Positions 45,475 to 56,400 of a stretch of 64,000 bases of DNA are shown piece by piece. A program made the position numbers and the translations under genes. The notes beneath the pieces are model-generated. The model did no database searches, was not told where the DNA came from, and saw only the letters and a program-made list of their open reading frames with translations. How positions within the stretch are numbered: position 1 is the first letter of the stretch; each line of letters starts with the position of its first letter. Source of the DNA: Reticulitermes lucifugus (taxonomy: Eukaryota > Arthropoda > Insecta > Blattodea > Rhinotermitidae); the NCBI GenBank assembly GCA_026260175.1, contig JAKCWW010000615.1, forward strand, positions 36,759-100,758, written 5' to 3'.

Positions 45475-47299
45475 CAAACTTCGGCGCACAGACCACTGTC
45501 TCGGTACGAGTGAAGCCACCCTATCTACAGCATACGTAGTTTATAAAGGATGAGTCGTATATCAATATTTGAAACGGATACAAGCATATACCCGGATTTT
45601 TATAGCTCATAGCCTTTCCCTTCATCCACACACACACCCCATAACATTCTCACGCCCCCTCCCCAGGGCACAATTTTTTTTACTCTTACGCCTTTTATTA
45701 TCATCTCTCTGCGCATGGATACTCAATTTTTATATCAGCCTTTTTATCAGTTTGAACTAATTTCTTTCCATTTCTTAAAAATTTCCTTCAGACATTTCGC
45801 ACGCTACTGAGTGATTTTCAGTATTAAACGACATCAACAACAATAATAACACCAACACGCACATTATACATATTAACTGTATTTTCAAACTCGGAAATCT
45901 TTTTTCCCCAAACATTTGCCCATTCTCAGTGTTTAGTGTCTGAAATGTTTGATGACATACAAAGGACAGATAATGTATGGACCTGATACTGAGTAGCTTT
46001 GTTAATAAAACTAATTATATTTTCCTGCATTACGTATTTTAACACCTATTTTTGCTACAAGAGGTAGTTGAGACGAAAGATATGAATAATTGATTTTATA
46101 TCTACAGTAAATGGAGATCAAGGGCCAAAGAAATGCAGATTTGCTTGGGATGAGCATTAAAAATATGTTTATTCGATTACAGTAAACTTTTCCATTGTTG
46201 TTTATGCGTAGACCTTATGTCCACTGAGTTGTGTTCAGTTCTGTTGCTTCAGCAGCATTGAATTGGCTCTAAACCAAGAGAAAAAAGTGTTTGCGGGCCA
46301 CATTATAAATAATAAAGATCTTTATACTTGTGTATCAATGATAATGCCCCGTCGTCAGCTGTGCCAATATTGGAGTAGTAAAACTTGTTTGAAATTAATC
46401 TTTAAAAGTTTGATTTAATCCTACAACATTTTAAATTACTCTTACCTCACAAGTCCTTACTTGTGTCCTTTTTATAATAAATCCCGATTAAAATGAACTG
46501 AGCACACGTAGGTAATTTTATTTGTCCTTTATTCTCTACTTGTTTATTCACTGTTCATCACAGTTGAAGAAAAGTACTTCACCGAGAAAATTAAAACTGC
46601 TTATTAGTCACAAAAATGTTAATTACTGAAGGCATTTGTGAATTTGCAAGACGAAGGCAGCTCTCTAATATTTTATCGTCGAGACAGTTTGTATATGGTT
46701 GTGAACAGTATTCGTCTTTGAAGACACCTGTTCACAAATATAAGCACTTCGAAAAAGGCAAATTGTTTGTCGAGCATGGTAAGTGACCGCTGGAAAGTTG
46801 TCACGAGGTGGACTTTATGGGAGTTAAGAAGTGTAATGTCACGAAGTTTTCTTTGTTGGTTTCTGTACGAATTGAGGTAAAATAATTATCATCGAATTTA
46901 ATACCTTCTGGTTTCATGTTTCTGAAATTAGATCGCGTGCCGCATTGCAAAGGTAGAAGTGCCGCATTTCGCTCATTGCTGCTCTACATGACGTGTGTCA
47001 TGGTGGGGCTGGAAATACTTGTTGTTTTTGAGTTCGAAAATTATTGTTATCCCATATACTTCCAAGCTGAATATCAAGAAAAACAAAACATTCTTTTTAT
47101 TTTATTCCGTGTGGGTGGCAGGTATTCCCGTTAGTTTGAGGGAAAACCTAAATTACAAGTGTCTGAACACAAATTGCTCCTGAAAGTATTTATGGACTCA
47201 CGCAGGATGAAGTAAGCGGCCTGTTATGTGTGGACTACTACCCTAACGAGTATCTTCGTACTTTAGGCAGTAATAACGTAGTAATGGCAGGACAGTGAA
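45475..47299. other. No gene seen
   Basis: AT-rich; ORFs at 46,916-47,183 overlap in two frames and are not recognised. Confidence 0.5.
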
Positions 47300-47425
47300 A
47301 TGTGGGCGGCTGCCATGTATAGGGCATGTAGCTAGGAAGGGGAGCCAAGAAATGTACCTAGAATTTTTGGTGAGAAAATGTCCACTTTGAAGACCAAAAA
47401 AGAGATGGAAGATTAGAAGTAAATG
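47300..47425 (+). pseudogene. LINE-G: short decayed fragment
   Basis: One frame reads HVARKGSQEMYLEFLVRKCP, stop, RPKKRWKIRSKW. It corresponds position by position to HVARMGEERNAYRVLVGKPEGKRPLGRPRRRWEDN. Nothing recognisable flanks it. Confidence 0.6.
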
Positions 47426-48464
47426 GCTGTTAGTTTGATAGGTTATTAAAAGTGAGATTGTGGGAAGTATTACAGTATCGTATCGCGGTTCGGTATTGGA
47501 GCCGTTAAACCTTCGGTGTCAGCTATCGCAGTCTCATGGTTAGACACTTTATGCATATCTACGTTTTGCAGTTAAACTTATGCGGGAGAATGGAGCAGTA
47601 GAGAATTAAAGAAGCCTGCGTTTTGTAGTCTTTCATTTGCTTATATATGGCTGCAGTGGTTAATAGCTTTCCAGCTGAATGGCTTGACTCAACTGATCGC
47701 ATTCTGTTGCTATGCCTTTCCTCGTAGGTACAATGGATGTTCGGCCATGCATATCGTCTCTTCTCAATCGTCGGGGCAGTTGGGCTCCATACATAAAACT
47801 TTATTCCGTATTAATGATCTGGTATTCGGCTTTATGCTCGCATCGCATTACAGTTCTCGAATAAAGCCTGCTTCACACAGTGTTGTCTGACTTTAGGAAA
47901 TACAAATCTTCATTGCGGTGACCATTTCTGTTACCTTCAGAGCTTAGAACTGAAACGATTTTGCGCTGTTGCTATGCGGATTTCACATTAAACATTGTAG
48001 GTTTTAATGTTACTAGCATATTTGCAGTGACCTATTGTTGGTTATTGTACAAGTTAAGCCTGCCGAGTTGCAATCGTATCTGCAGCCGATCAAATTATTT
48101 TACACATTTGTCATGTTGTTATTTAACATTTTAAACAAGTATTACGTAATAAATGCTACATATACATATTTTTCCCGTATCCTTTGTCATACAGAATGTA
48201 AAGAATGGCCCTGACGCTGTTCCCGTCATCAAACGTTCTCAATACCGCCACAATCTTAGTGTTAGAACTCAGGGGTTGCCATATACTGATGGCGGCTGTT
48301 GAATTAGTATACCGGACTGCATACATACATTGCTTGTCAACAGAGCTTTGATGCTGTGCGATTCATAATTTATTGTCTTTCTGCTTGTTATCTGAAGACC
48401 TACAGATTAAAATGTTCGGAACTCTAATATGCCTGTTGTTTTATGTGGGCTGACACTTTATGTC

Positions 48465-48945
48465 TCACTCCGAGGGAAGAACATTGACTGACGATGTTCG
48501 AAAACAGGGTGTTGAAGTAAACAATTTCGGTGTAAGAGGAGGGGCTGACAGGATGCTGGAGAGAATCGTGTATTGAGGATTTCGTGATTTATAATCCTCT
48601 CCAAATATTATTCGGCCATCAAATCATGGAGGATGAGATGGACGGGGCATGTGGCACGCATGGGAGAGAAGAAAAATGTAAACAGGTTTTTTGGGGGGTG
48701 GACACGAAGGCGAGATTCTGTATTGAAGACCTAGATACAAATGCAATGATAATATTAAAATGTTTCGTAAGGAAATAGGCTGGGAGGGTGTGGACTGGAT
48801 TTTTTTCGTCCAGGATAGGGCCTATGGCGGGCTGTTATTAAGACGGCGGTGAGCATCCGGATTACGTAAAGTGAGGGGTAAGTTTTGACTACCTCAGCAG
48901 CTTATCAAGATGACTTATCAAGATGGAGTCTGCTCCGTGGGGTTA
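48465..48945 (+). pseudogene. LINE-G: long decayed 3' fragment
   Basis: The copy begins with the LREEHRLRVFENRVL-type segment (CTCCGAGGGAAGAACATTGA), continues to RWTGHVARMGEKKNV around 48,630-48,680 with an intact GHVARMGE core, then GWEGVDWI at 48,778-48,802, and ends near the GGAGTCTGCTCCGTGGGGTTAA boundary. Several frameshifts and stops. A short (AGTT)n run, 48,944-48,975, follows its 3' end. Confidence 0.72.
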
Positions 48946-48975
48946 ACTAGTTAGTTAGTTAGTTCGTTCATTAGC
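48944..48975. repeat. (AGTT)n short run
   Basis: TTAACTAGTTAGTTAGTTAG at the 3' end of a LINE-G fragment; may be its terminal tail. Confidence 0.7.
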
Positions 48976-49196
48976 TGATAACTAGCGCTTTGTAATGTTT
49001 AATATTGTAGCGAATGTCCTAATCAGTGTTCATGTCCGTGAGTTCATATCTCAGTAGATGTAATTGTATCAAATTAATTTTACCTTTCTTATAGTAGCTG
49101 GGAGAGGCTTACATAATTGGAATCTAAATTAATAGGCCTTCTAGGAATCGTTTCGGTAAAACTGGACTAACGTTTTCCTGGAAGGATTAATCCTTC

Positions 49197-49535
49197 AATG
49201 CCGGCCTCGGTACACTATGCGGACCTCTAATTCCTCACTAGCTGCCGTCCTCGGTGCACCGTACGGTCGTGATTTTTTTTCATGGCTCGACGGCCCTATT
49301 GGGCCTAGGCCTCCTCATTGTTGAGGTTTAGACATCACATCAGACACAACACACTCCGTAGGACTCCTCTGGAGGAGTGAACGGTCCGTTGCAGAGACTT
49401 CTACCTGACAACACACAACACTCACAAGAGAGAGAGACATCCATGCCACCCGGCGAGATTCGAACCCGAATTTCCCGGCAAGCAAGCGGCCGCAGACCCA
49501 CGCCTTAGAGCGCGCGGCCACTGGGAGCGGCGTGA
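49197..49535 (-). mobile_element. SINE-B copy, minus strand
   Basis: Right edge CGGCCACTGGGAGCGG is the head in reverse, B-box complement GATTCGAACCC at 49,457-49,467. Body CTCACAAGAGAGAGAGACAT, GACTTCTACCTGACAACACA and CTCCTCATTGTTGAGG matches the 19.8 kb copy in order. The leftmost 70 bp (CCTCGGTACACTATGCGG...) has no counterpart there and its membership is uncertain. Confidence 0.75.
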
Positions 49536-50287
49536 ATTCATTTAGTGTACTGTATATTTGATACTCCTCAGTCTTGGGCAGTAGTTGGAACTTTTAAACA
49601 CCAGCGTCATTGAAGGAAGAATAAATTGGTTTTGTTGTTATAAGAATCGAAAGTATTGCAGCCGAACATAGAATTTAGTTGGGTAAATATTCATTATGTT
49701 CATTTTGTTCATTTGCTTATGATCACGGTCGGCTGAGCCCACTAGGCGAAATAGACGGTCGCCTAGGGTGGCAACGTTTGAAAGGAAAATTTCGGGAAGC
49801 AGGAGTAAAGTATTTTGACAACTGCACTTCATATACTGGCATGAAAGTTTATTGTAACGAATATTTTATATTTCACGAGTAAGTGTGAGGTTACTAGAGG
49901 TGTGGTTGATCGTTGGTTGGAGGGGGCGGCAATCTAAGCTTCGCCTGTGGTGGCAAAAAGTTTTCAGCCGGCACTCGCGAATATTTCATTTGTAGTCTGT
50001 CTCCATAGGTTCATACAGGTTTCTACTCTTCGGGCGTGTTCCGTCATATTCGCGAGACTTCGACTTCGCCCGAATACGATTCCACTGTATACATAGCCTC
50101 ATGCAAGAACCATTCCAGCAACGATGGTAAGAACAACGTGGTCCTGTGCTTAGCACGCATCCTCGCATTTGGGCCTTATTCAGGTGGTCAGTTTCACGTT
50201 AAAAGCCACCTTTACCCCCAAGGAACACCCCTGAATATCCATATGAGGAAGTGTGGGCCCTAATATCCTTCTGGGAGTGGTGAAGGT

Positions 50288-50361
50288 AAAAGCTCTTTAA
50301 GTTCCTGCCGGAAATCGCCCTCAGGCCTACTGGCAGGAACGTCAGAAAATAAAGAACTTTT
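50288..50361. repeat. Imperfect hairpin
   Basis: Outer AAAAGCTCTTT / AAAGAACTTTT and inner GTTCCTGCC / GGCAGGAAC (50,301-50,309 and 50,332-50,340). Could be a decayed inverted-repeat terminus. Confidence 0.55.
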
Positions 50362-50719
50362 ATTGGACCACGGAGTTTGCGTATCCTTTTTGACTGTGCG
50401 TGCTGATCTTTCAGTTTTGGTCAGTTCTTTGGATCCATTTTGTTTTGTTTTTACCCACCAGTAACATGTGAACAGGGCTTTATTCCAACACGACAGATGA
50501 CATTTGCATCCGAAGTTATACAGAGCTAGGCGTTCGGTAGTCTATAACGTATAGTGCAGGCAGGAGGAGACATTGCCACGTAGAATGGTCTTCGTATATA
50601 AAGAGACAGGGGAGGTGGAATATTATGTATGCATTATTTGGCACCAGGGGATGGTTAATGCTGTGTTTGTGACATCATCCTTCTATTCTCACCCCCAACA
50701 AACCCTTTCGTTCGCTGCT

Positions 50720-50721
<2 letters not shown>

Positions 50722-50755
<34 letters not shown>
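50722..50755. repeat. (CT)n microsatellite
   Basis: About 17 CT units. Confidence 0.95.
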
Positions 50756-50757
<2 letters not shown>

Positions 50758-51339
50758 ATGTATATTATTACATGGAGAACGATTCGTTGTGTAACAGAAA
50801 AGGGTAAGGGTGGTGGGAGATACCCAGTGACATTGCGTAGATATCGCAGTGTTTGAAGAAGCCTTTCGTACTACGTTGTTATCTTTTGTGCAAGCGTTGC
50901 TGACATTTTCATTTAAAATGCCAGCCAAATCTGTTCGAATTCGATGGTTTTGACATTGCAGTTCCTGGTAAGCTGATATGGAAGATTGTACTGCGGCTCA
51001 GGCAAGTCAGACGGTCTGTCTTCAATTTTGAAATTTTAAGCTGTTCAAATAAAATTCCATTTTGTGGTAGACTGACGCCTTAATCTATTGCGTTCAATTA
51101 TAATGCGAGCTAGACGAGCCTGTCAATAAATTATTTCATCTTCTAGAAGATAAGTATTGAGACCTGTCGAAAATCTGACGGTAATTTCATAAAATTGAGT
51201 GTGTGCTGTTGATTACAGTATATCAACGCTTTTAATGCAAAGGTTACTAATTTGCTGAGGGAGAAAAATAACAACATGTAGGCAGTTCTCGCTCTTACGA
51301 AGACGTTCCTCGACAGAATTCGTAGATCGAAGTTTCGTG

Positions 51340-51528
51340 GAGGTAAGGTGAGGTAAGGTAAGGTAAGGTAAAGTTCACCTAGAACAGGCCGTGAAGGCCC
51401 AGAGGGGGATTAGAGGTATAGCTCTACTCTTTCTTTAACCACTAGATGGTGGTGGGTGGTCAACGCCACTCCCGGGCCGCTTTACCCCCTGGAAAGAGAC
51501 CCGGCACCCATTGTATAGGAGAATTTCG
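51340..51528 (-). mobile_element. SINE-A copy with expanded (GGTAA)n tail, 5' truncated, minus strand
   Basis: The left edge is GAGGTAAGGTGAGGTAAGGT, a run of GGTAA units to 51,373. The 3' body follows in reverse (GGCCCAGAGGGGGATTAGAG, CTTTAACC, GGGCCGCTTTACCCCCTGG, CATTGTATAGGAGA), and the copy stops before the promoter head. Confidence 0.75.
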
Positions 51529-51912
51529 AAGTGGTTCGCTATTTCCCCTAGAAGCAGTGTAATAATTGGAGGTTACGTTCCTGAACGACCACAGATGACC
51601 AAAAAATATGCATATCAACAAGAGTGTTTCTGAAACGAAACATGCCAGTGATGGAAACGTTAAATATGATCGGGTAGATAAACGACGATAAAAAATGAGC
51701 ACATTTTTTTGTTTATTCTTTTCTGTTGGCCTTAACGATTCAAGATCATTGATTTTGCTTAGAAGATTTCAGTTGAGCTAGTTCGCCTCGGATGGCTAGC
51801 CAACGAGAGGGTTAGCGCTCAATTGTGAACCTTTGCATGAGTAGTATTTCGCAAACCGAGGACAGGCTATATAAACCTTAAAATTATGAGCTTCACACGT
51901 AGCCTCATATTG

Positions 51913-52145
51913 TTAGGGTCATTAAATATTGTACTATGAGATGGGCAGGACATGCAGCTTACACTGGAAAACAGACGTATGTATAACAGTGTGGTTTGAA
52001 TTCCTCGGGAGCGAGAGTCATGAGTATGGGAGTGGTATTAGAATAAACTGCATTTAAAAAGCTCCTCACCTTCTGGTTGGAAATCCGCTGGATAAGAGTC
52101 ATGAGTATGACAATAATATTAAAATGAGCTTGATTGATATAACTG
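51913..52145 (+). pseudogene. LINE-G: fragment with an internal tandem duplication
   Basis: Starts with VIKYCTMRWAGHAAYTG (51,917 on). The DNIKMDL segment then appears twice: a diverged version after the AGAGTCATGAGTATG at 52,014, and DNNIKMSLIDI after the same 15-mer at 52,095, giving a period of about 81 bp. Both duplicates have since diverged. Confidence 0.6.
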
Positions 52146-52384
52146 CCCATCCTGATAATATTATTCTAAGAGATATTTTCGTATTACACTTACGTATGCT
52201 CCAGGGTTGCACAAATCCCAGGCACCAGGTCGCCTGGGGGTTCTAAATTCTGTATGCTGGGCACTAATATTTTTGTGTGCTCATCATGGAACTTGCTTCA
52301 TGTCACCCTTCTGGCGCCCATAATCTTGAGATGTCGCCTAGATTTTTTAAAAATATGTGAACCGCTGATATACACCAAGATATC

Positions 52385-52880
52385 TAACGTGGCTTACTAC
52401 CGTGAGATTTCTCGACAAAAATTTTACATGCATTTCTTAATTCCCCTATGCGTGATAAATGGTCCGCCCATCTCATCCACGGTTTAATTATTGTACAAAT
52501 ATTAGGTGAGGGTTATAATTTACGAATTTCTTCATTATGTAATTTTCCCCGTCCTGTTCATTTTTCTTATGTTGAAATGCCATCCTTAGCACTTCTTTCT
52601 TGGACATGCTGAGTATGTGTTATTTCTATACAAATATTAGGTGAGGGTTTTAAGTTGTGACTTTCTTCATAATGTAGTTTTCTTCATCCTCCTCTTCCTT
52701 TTTCTTATGTGTCTTGAAGATCCCCAATGTGTGTTCCTCCCATGCATAAAGATCAACATTCGCAGCCGTATGTAAGAACGGGTAAACTATTCTGTATATT
52801 TGTGTCCTTAATTTGCCAGTTAGGACACGGGAAGACAAAAGATTTTGAAGTGAATGGTAGCAAGCTTTGCCAAGCAGCAC
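52385..52880 (-). pseudogene. LINE-G: reverse transcriptase C-terminus, minus strand, with internal duplication
   Basis: From 52,880 on the minus strand an ORF reads GKACYHSLQNLLSSRVLTGK, then TQIYRIVYPF, then the EEHTLGIF block equivalent to EEHRLRVFEN. This is the furthest 5' extent of LINE-G in the window and matches the post-palm GNACYYS...LYGCETW...LREE order. Downstream the block LHYEESHNLKPSPNIC (about 52,690-52,630) is repeated as LHNEEIRKL*PSPNICTII (about 52,550-52,490), followed by MRWADHLSRI. The DNA repeat (TACAAATATTAGGTGAGGGTT) has a period of 136 bp. The fragment is opposite in orientation to the neighbouring copies. Confidence 0.7.
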
Positions 52881-53359
52881 GCCATAAGCAGTAAGGATAA
52901 GATAACGGGGACGTATATGTCATGTAGTGTTATTGGCTCAAATTTTAGTATGATAGTTTAATGTGAGTATATGTTGCAGAGATGATGTTGATGGTGGATG
53001 TTCCTTATGTCTTTCCTGTAACTGGTAGGATGGAAGTCGTTGCAGTTATTGGCGTGTGACTGTGTGGTTTCTCCGTCTATAATGGCCCCATATAGATAGG
53101 AGAGAATACAGTGCTCGTATAAACGTACAGGAGCCCTATATAGTAACGGCTCTGAAGGTAGAAATTACTTGTGGGAAAGAATAACAGAGGGGTTTTGTCG
53201 TTATTGATTTATTATCGAACTTTACTCACGTGCAAATTCCTACGGTTTGAAACACGTGAGTGTAGCTCCGAATGTATGGAATAAACAGTGGCAGTAAGCC
53301 GACAGGGGCTTCAGCTTGGTGTTTTGGTGAGGACGTCCCAATCAAGTTTGAGGAACATT

Positions 53360-53545
53360 ACATAATGTGGATCTTCATAATTTGTACTCTTCGCCACACG
53401 TTATGCGGGTGGTTGAATTAAGGCAGATGACGTGGGTGGGACATGTAGCACGCATGGGAGAGAAGATAAATACATACAGAGTATTGGTAGGAAGATGTGA
53501 TGGAATGAACCGTGTGAGAGGTGTAGACGTAAGTTGTGTTTGTAA
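53360..53545 (+). pseudogene. LINE-G: short fragment with intact core peptide
   Basis: In frame: DLHNLYSSPHVMRVVELRQM, TWVGHVARMGEKINTYRVLV, GRCDGMNR. This matches the family consensus through LVG(R/K)PEGK and then breaks off at a TG-rich stretch, so the 3' half is lost or replaced. Confidence 0.78.
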
Positions 53546-53667
53546 TATCGTCGTACGAAACGCTAGTATATTAGGTATACATCTCATTAAGACAATTTTA
53601 TTTGGAGCACCTTTTAGGGTGGTGTTTATGTAATGAAGTGTACTTAAATGTAAATTATATTTTATTG

Positions 53668-53786
53668 CGATTTATTTAACGACGCTGTCAGTATCTACAT
53701 TATGTAACATGAATGGCAGATGAATATGGAACATTTCTGGAATAATAACAGACAGGGAAGAACCGAATTACCGGTAGAAAACCTTG
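53668..53786 (-). mobile_element. SINE-D copy, 3' part only, minus strand
   Basis: TTTATTTAACGACGCTGTCA at the left and GACAGGGAAGAACCGAATTA at the right match the 3' half of the 56.4 kb copy; the tRNA-like head is missing. Confidence 0.6.
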
Positions 53787-54057
53787 TTGTTTACTAGCCT
53801 AGTCACCATCAGGGTTTGTAAACTGTTATTAAAATTAAAGCTACTCTTCGCATTTTCGGGCTAACGTACGGTACGTATGTGTTGGGCTGAAAGTGCGTAT
53901 AATAATTTTAATTAAACTTTCCTGCGGCCTGATTTAATACAACAGCGAAGGTGAGTTTTATAATATGATTTGTACTATAAGATGTGAGGCTACCACGGCA
54001 AATCAATGCACTAAATCCTGTCGAGTGACGAGCCGCGCCAAATTTCAGCTAAAAGCC

Positions 54058-54084
54058 AACTTTTCGGCAACCCATTATCAGGGT
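54058..54084 (-). ncRNA. Stem-loop motif relative, degenerate
   Basis: Minus strand: CCCTGATAATGGGTTGCCGA then AAAG. Core CTGATAA, weak stem. Confidence 0.25.
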
Positions 54085-54389
54085 CAACAGTGACGTCTTC
54101 AACACATTCATTTTAACTCAGGTTTGACACTGCTGTTCGCTGCAGATGACTTGACTGTAGGATATGTAATTTCTTGCACTGTGGTGTCTGTGCGTTTTAG
54201 TCTTTCAAGAATAGATTTCTGCCTGTAATAAATGAAAATTCAGGCCATTGGGTAATGATCCAAAATGACAAGTAACGCGCACCGAAACGGCATATATCTA
54301 AATTGTAACATTAACTTTTCTTCCATTTCTTCAGTCCGGGTTATTCTTGAAGTAATGTTTAGTATGCTTTGTGTTGGTGAAACTTGGTC

Positions 54390-54840
54390 ACATTGCGAGG
54401 AGAACACGGACTGAGGGTGTTCGAGAACAGGGCGGTGACGACGGCGGACTTAACATAAAGTGAGGGAAGGCTGTTGAAATTTGTATAGTGAGCGATTCCA
54501 AGATTTGTACTGCTCGAAAATTATTACTTAGATCGCGTCAAGGTGGATGAAGTTCGCGGAGTATGTAGCATTGGATAAAGAAAAATGCATATAGAGTTTT
54601 GGTGCTAAGACCTGAAGGAAATAGACCGCATGGATGATTTAGGCGTAGGTGGTGGGATAATATTAACATGGGTCTTTTAAAGAGATAGGATGGGATTACT
54701 GGATTTATCTGGTTCAGTATGGGGACCAAAGGCGTGATTTTTGTAAAGATGTTTAAGAACCTTCGGGATCCATAAAATGCGGGAAATTCCTTGACTAGCT
54801 GAGGAAGCATCAGTTTCTCAAGGAGGACTCTGCTCCATGA
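54390..54840 (+). pseudogene. LINE-G: most complete 3' end in the window
   Basis: Begins with an LREEHGLRVFENRAV-like stretch (GGAGAACACGGACTGAGGG), passes a degraded HVAR block near 54,550-54,580, then the conserved 3' section encoding GWDYWIYLVQYGDQRRDFCK and the non-coding end CCATAAAATGCGGG...GGACTCTGCTCCATGA. Frameshifts are present. It gives the best local model of the family's 3' terminus. Confidence 0.72.
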
Positions 54841-55284
54841 AGCTGGTTATTACTTGTAGTGTTGAGTCGTCGTTGCGTAGTTTCTTTACGTCATCTCTGT
54901 TGTTGCTGTGAATGATCTGGTTTTTGTATGATATTAGTATCGCATTATGAAGGAGGATACTGCAGCAGAGAGGCGCGGTGGGTCATCAATAAACACACAC
55001 GCGCGCTGATGGAGATGTTAACATTTTGATGGCTCGAAGAACTGTAATGGTTATCGTCGTTGTTACAGCAGCTTGTAAGATTTTATTGTTTGCTATAATT
55101 TTTCGTTTCTGTTCTTGACTCCTGCAGAATATGACGCTGGAAATACGTACTGCACCGTAAAGACTACTGATATATTGACTGGAAAAAATACCGTATGTTC
55201 CGTGCTAATTTGATGTGAAAGGGGAAGTATCAGGACGATGGATAGAAATAAATATTGATGTTTATAGCCTGCATTGTTCATGTA

Positions 55285-55760
55285 AAGATATTAAGGCGAG
55301 TAAATCGAGAAGGATGGAATGGGCGGACGTTTTACGACGTATATGTACAGTATTTAGTTGGAAAACTCTTAAGGCAGGAAACCACTTTGAAGACGTAGTG
55401 TTAATGGGAAGATAATGTTGAAACACCGCGTGGGTGTGAGTTGGAATCATCTGGCTGAGGATAGGGCCATACGTAGAACTTGTATGAACACGAAACTGTA
55501 TCGGGGGGGGGGGCTTCCATAAAATGTGGGAAATGTCTTAATGGGATAAGTGACTATCGGCTTCTAAAGAAGGATTATGTGCAGTGGGATTAATTAACCA
55601 ATTAGTAGTGGAAGAATCAAGTAACAAATTTGAAGAAAATTACAAAATCTGGAGTGATTAAATCAAGAAGCATGAAATTGGAGAATGACGTTAAAACGGA
55701 TCTTAAATAAATAAATAAAGTGAGAGGATGCTGAGTGGATCGAACTTCCTCAGGGTAGGT
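55285..55760 (+). pseudogene. LINE-G: two overlapping decayed fragments
   Basis: At 55,285 the frame reads KASKSRRMEWADVLRRICTV, equivalent to IKSRRMRWAGHVARMGE. The 3' end pattern CATAAAATGTGGGAAATGTC follows a G homopolymer (55,503-55,513), then GGATTATGTGCAGTGGGATT. A second, shorter piece (AAATTACAAAATCTGGAGTG..., 55,630-55,760) resembles the HNEE...RRM section and suggests another copy directly behind. Confidence 0.55.
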
Positions 55761-55897
55761 AGTGCAGGATGATTCAAAAGTCTCCCAACCCAAGTATCAG
55801 TAATCAGCTTTGGTATGGAAATCCGTTTGTGATTATAATACATTGAAGGAAGGAGAAGGACCGTCAGTCATAACTTAAACATTGACAAAATTGTTTG

Positions 55898-55942
55898 TCA
55901 CGCCGTAGTACATGTTTCGGCCTCTACGGCCATCATCAGGTA
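55898..55942 (-). ncRNA. Hammerhead-like stem-loop motif
   Basis: Minus strand: CCTGATGATGGCCGTAGAGG followed by CCGAAACATGTACTACGG. CTGATGA and GAAAC flank a GGCC/GGCC stem with loop GTAGA. Compared with the hammerhead core, one extra U lies between CUGAUGA and stem II. Stems I and III cannot be confirmed by eye; ACATGT could pair with itself between two copies. Confidence 0.45.
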
Positions 55943-56020
55943 CTTGTTATTTATATCACTCTTATTAATAGTAATTTAACGTTGTATACATGATTTTCTT
56001 TAATGTTTCTATAAAAAATG

Positions 56021-56058
56021 AGTGATGATGGCTATATACGCCGAAACATGTAGTACGG
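56021..56058 (+). ncRNA. Hammerhead-like stem-loop motif, paired with the one at 55.9 kb
   Basis: GTGATGATGGCTATATACGC followed by CGAAACATGTAGTACGG. Stem GGC/GCC with loop TATATAC. First core base is G instead of C. Confidence 0.4.
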
Positions 56059-56400
56059 TTTGGTAAAATAAATAATTTTGTCAACGTTTAAGTTGTGACT
56101 GACAGTGTTTCTCTTTACTTATGCGTGTCAGTAATCAGAATTTATTAATTATTTTCTGCTACAAGATTATGCAATCAAATATAATTGTACAACAGTGGAA
56201 TAAGTGTAGTCAGTGTTTTACATCAGGAGAGTAAGATGGACGAATGTCGATTTCTTTAACGTTACAGTGTGGGGTAAGCATACATACTCCTCCTATATGA
56301 TGGTTACGAAAGCTAATTTAATCACTATGCATCCAGTTGTTGGTGCATACTAATTTACTACGTTCCAAAGAAACACAGAGTTATTCACAGAGACAAAGTC

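Larger units (their letters stand above)
55862..56112. mobile_element. Fold-back element with two stem-loop motifs
   Basis: Left arm CGTCAGTCATAACTTAAACA, TTGACAAAATTGTTTGTCAC, GTAGTACATGTTTCGGCCTC, CATCATCAGG is inverted at the right (GATGATGGCTATATACGCCG, AAACATGTAGTACGG, AATTTTGTCAACGTTTAAGT, TGTGACTGACAG). Arms are about 95 bp with a spacer of roughly 75 bp. Each arm carries one copy of the hammerhead-like stem-loop. Confidence 0.72.
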
